DNA of 23,316 bases, from positions 1 through 23,316 of the forward strand of contig CAJTOV010000048.1 in the NCBI GenBank assembly GCA_910577765.1, written 5' to 3'. Made by a program: the position numbers and the translations under genes. Below the pieces are notes generated by a model. It searched no databases, had not been told where the DNA came from, and saw nothing but the letters and a program-made list of their open reading frames with translations. Numbering within the stretch: position 1 is the stretch's first letter; the number at the start of each line of letters is the position of its first letter. The stretch is from an uncultured Lachnospiraceae bacterium (GTDB lineage Bacteria; Bacillota; Clostridia; Lachnospirales; Lachnospiraceae). Shown here piece after piece: positions 22,662-23,316 of this stretch.

Positions 22662-22733
22662 CTCTGTCTCCTTTCCGGATGCTCCCGGCATCCCGGCTCC
22701 CGGTCAGGAACCCTTCCGGAAACCGGGGACCTG

Positions 22734-23316
22734 TCAGTATCCCAGCTCCCGCAGCAGCCTTCTGGCATAATCCACACTTTCCTTTGCCCCCTCCTTCTGC
22801 TTTACCAGAAGTTCCTCCAGAAGCTCCCCGGATACCTCCTGGGGATAATAATACTGCCGCGGCTTCATCACCTGCTCCTCATACAGCGGCTTCTCCACCC
22901 GGAAACATCCCTCTCCCAGGGTACTGACTCCCCCGGTTCCCACGGAGCGCTTAAACTGGGCGCAGTAAGGATAGCACATTTCCACATTGAGCCGCCCGAT
23001 CCCGGACTTATCCAGCAGAATGCCAAGACATTCTTTCAGATCAATATTTCCCCTGCCTGCCGGAACCCCGCATACCACATGTCCGTATTTGTCCTCCGGA
23101 CAGGGGATCACAATATGGTCTTTAAAATGGGTGGTAATGGTGTAGGGACCCATGTTCTCCGCTGCCCTGGCCGGCTCCTCCCACACCATCATGGCATTGC
23201 CGAAATCATAATGAAGGCCAATCCACGGAGACCGGATCTCATCCATCACCCGGACCAGCTCCCCGGAGGTCTCATATTCATGGTTCTCCAGGGCAATCCG
23301 GACCCGGTACTTTTTA
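22734..23316 (-). CDS. sugar-phosphate isomerase/epimerase-type TIM barrel, C-terminal part (runs off the window)
   Basis: The frame is open to the right edge, so the N-terminal half of this minus-strand gene lies outside the window. The visible 193 codons include a KYRVRIALENHEYETSGEL segment that ends in a Glu metal ligand of the xylose-isomerase-like fold, PWIGLHYDFGNAMM (Asp ligand), TTHFKDH (His ligands) and LNVEMCYPY (Glu ligand). These match AP-endonuclease family 2 / IolE-IolI-type enzymes, which isomerise or epimerise sugars or polyols using a divalent metal. The C-terminal 35 residues are helical. Substrate unknown. It precedes the AGCS symporter gene in the same direction. Confidence 0.85.
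   Translation of the reverse strand, partial: KKYRVRIALENHEYETSGELVRVMDEIRSPWIGLHYDFGNAMMVWEEPARAAENMGPYTITTHFKDHIVIPCPEDKYGHVVCGVPAGRGNIDLKECLGILLDKSGIGRLNVEMCYPYCAQFKRSVGTGGVSTLGEGCFRVEKPLYEEQVMKPRQYYYPQEVSGELLEELLVKQKEGAKESVDYARRLLRELGY

Overview
The window looks like chromosomal DNA from a GC-moderate Gram-positive anaerobe of the Lachnospiraceae (Clostridium cluster XIVa; an Enterocloster- or Hungatella-like genome would fit). I infer this from strong AGGAGG-type ribosome binding sites, Lachnospiraceae-style DUF4143 and DUF2974 proteins, a BadF/HgdC-type dehydratase activase, a TRAP transporter beside sugar-acid genes, and a clostridial-type ECF sigma/anti-sigma pair. No rRNA, tRNA, CRISPR array, phage gene or transposase gene was seen.

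Left part (1-6315, + strand). The window opens inside a 66-bp arm of a palindromic repeat that runs into a DUF4143-family ATPase gene at the point where its P-loop should be. Next come a DUF2974 alpha/beta-hydrolase-like gene with an internal 45-bp repeat, a multi-hairpin repeat that supplies that gene's stop codon, and a metal-responsive operon. The operon has a consensus promoter, an ArsR/SmtB-type palindromic operator, a stand-alone HMA metal-binding protein, a P1B-2 Zn/Cd/Pb ATPase, an ArsR repressor and a secreted esterase, and ends at a strong terminator.

Middle (6316-16452). A 972-residue double-BadF/DUF2229 activase is followed by a complete 167-bp CTAG-bounded hairpin element. That element abuts, and overlaps by one CTAG, the stop codon of an enolase-superfamily sugar-acid dehydratase gene. 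The dehydratase, a KduD-like SDR and a zinc alcohol dehydrogenase lie on the minus strand. They are transcribed away from a TRAP transporter (dctP-dctQ-dctM, + strand). The shared control region carries repeated TTGTAT/ATACAA half-sites. Together these genes look like an uptake and catabolic unit for a hexonate/hexuronate-type sugar acid. A second multi-hairpin repeat (151 bp) sits between the dehydrogenase and SDR genes.

Right part (16462-23316, minus strand). It holds a YitT-type membrane protein, a 22-bp tandem repeat, an ECF sigma / membrane anti-sigma / vWA lipoprotein operon, a hairpin-bounded AGCS sodium:alanine symporter gene, and the C-terminal part of a sugar-phosphate-isomerase-type TIM barrel that runs off the right edge.

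The least explained material is the non-coding repeat DNA. There are at least two families of foldback elements (a CTAG-bounded hairpin and a GTTAC...GTAAC multi-stem element). Copies of both sit exactly on gene ends, supply stop codons or C-terminal residues, or interrupt a gene.
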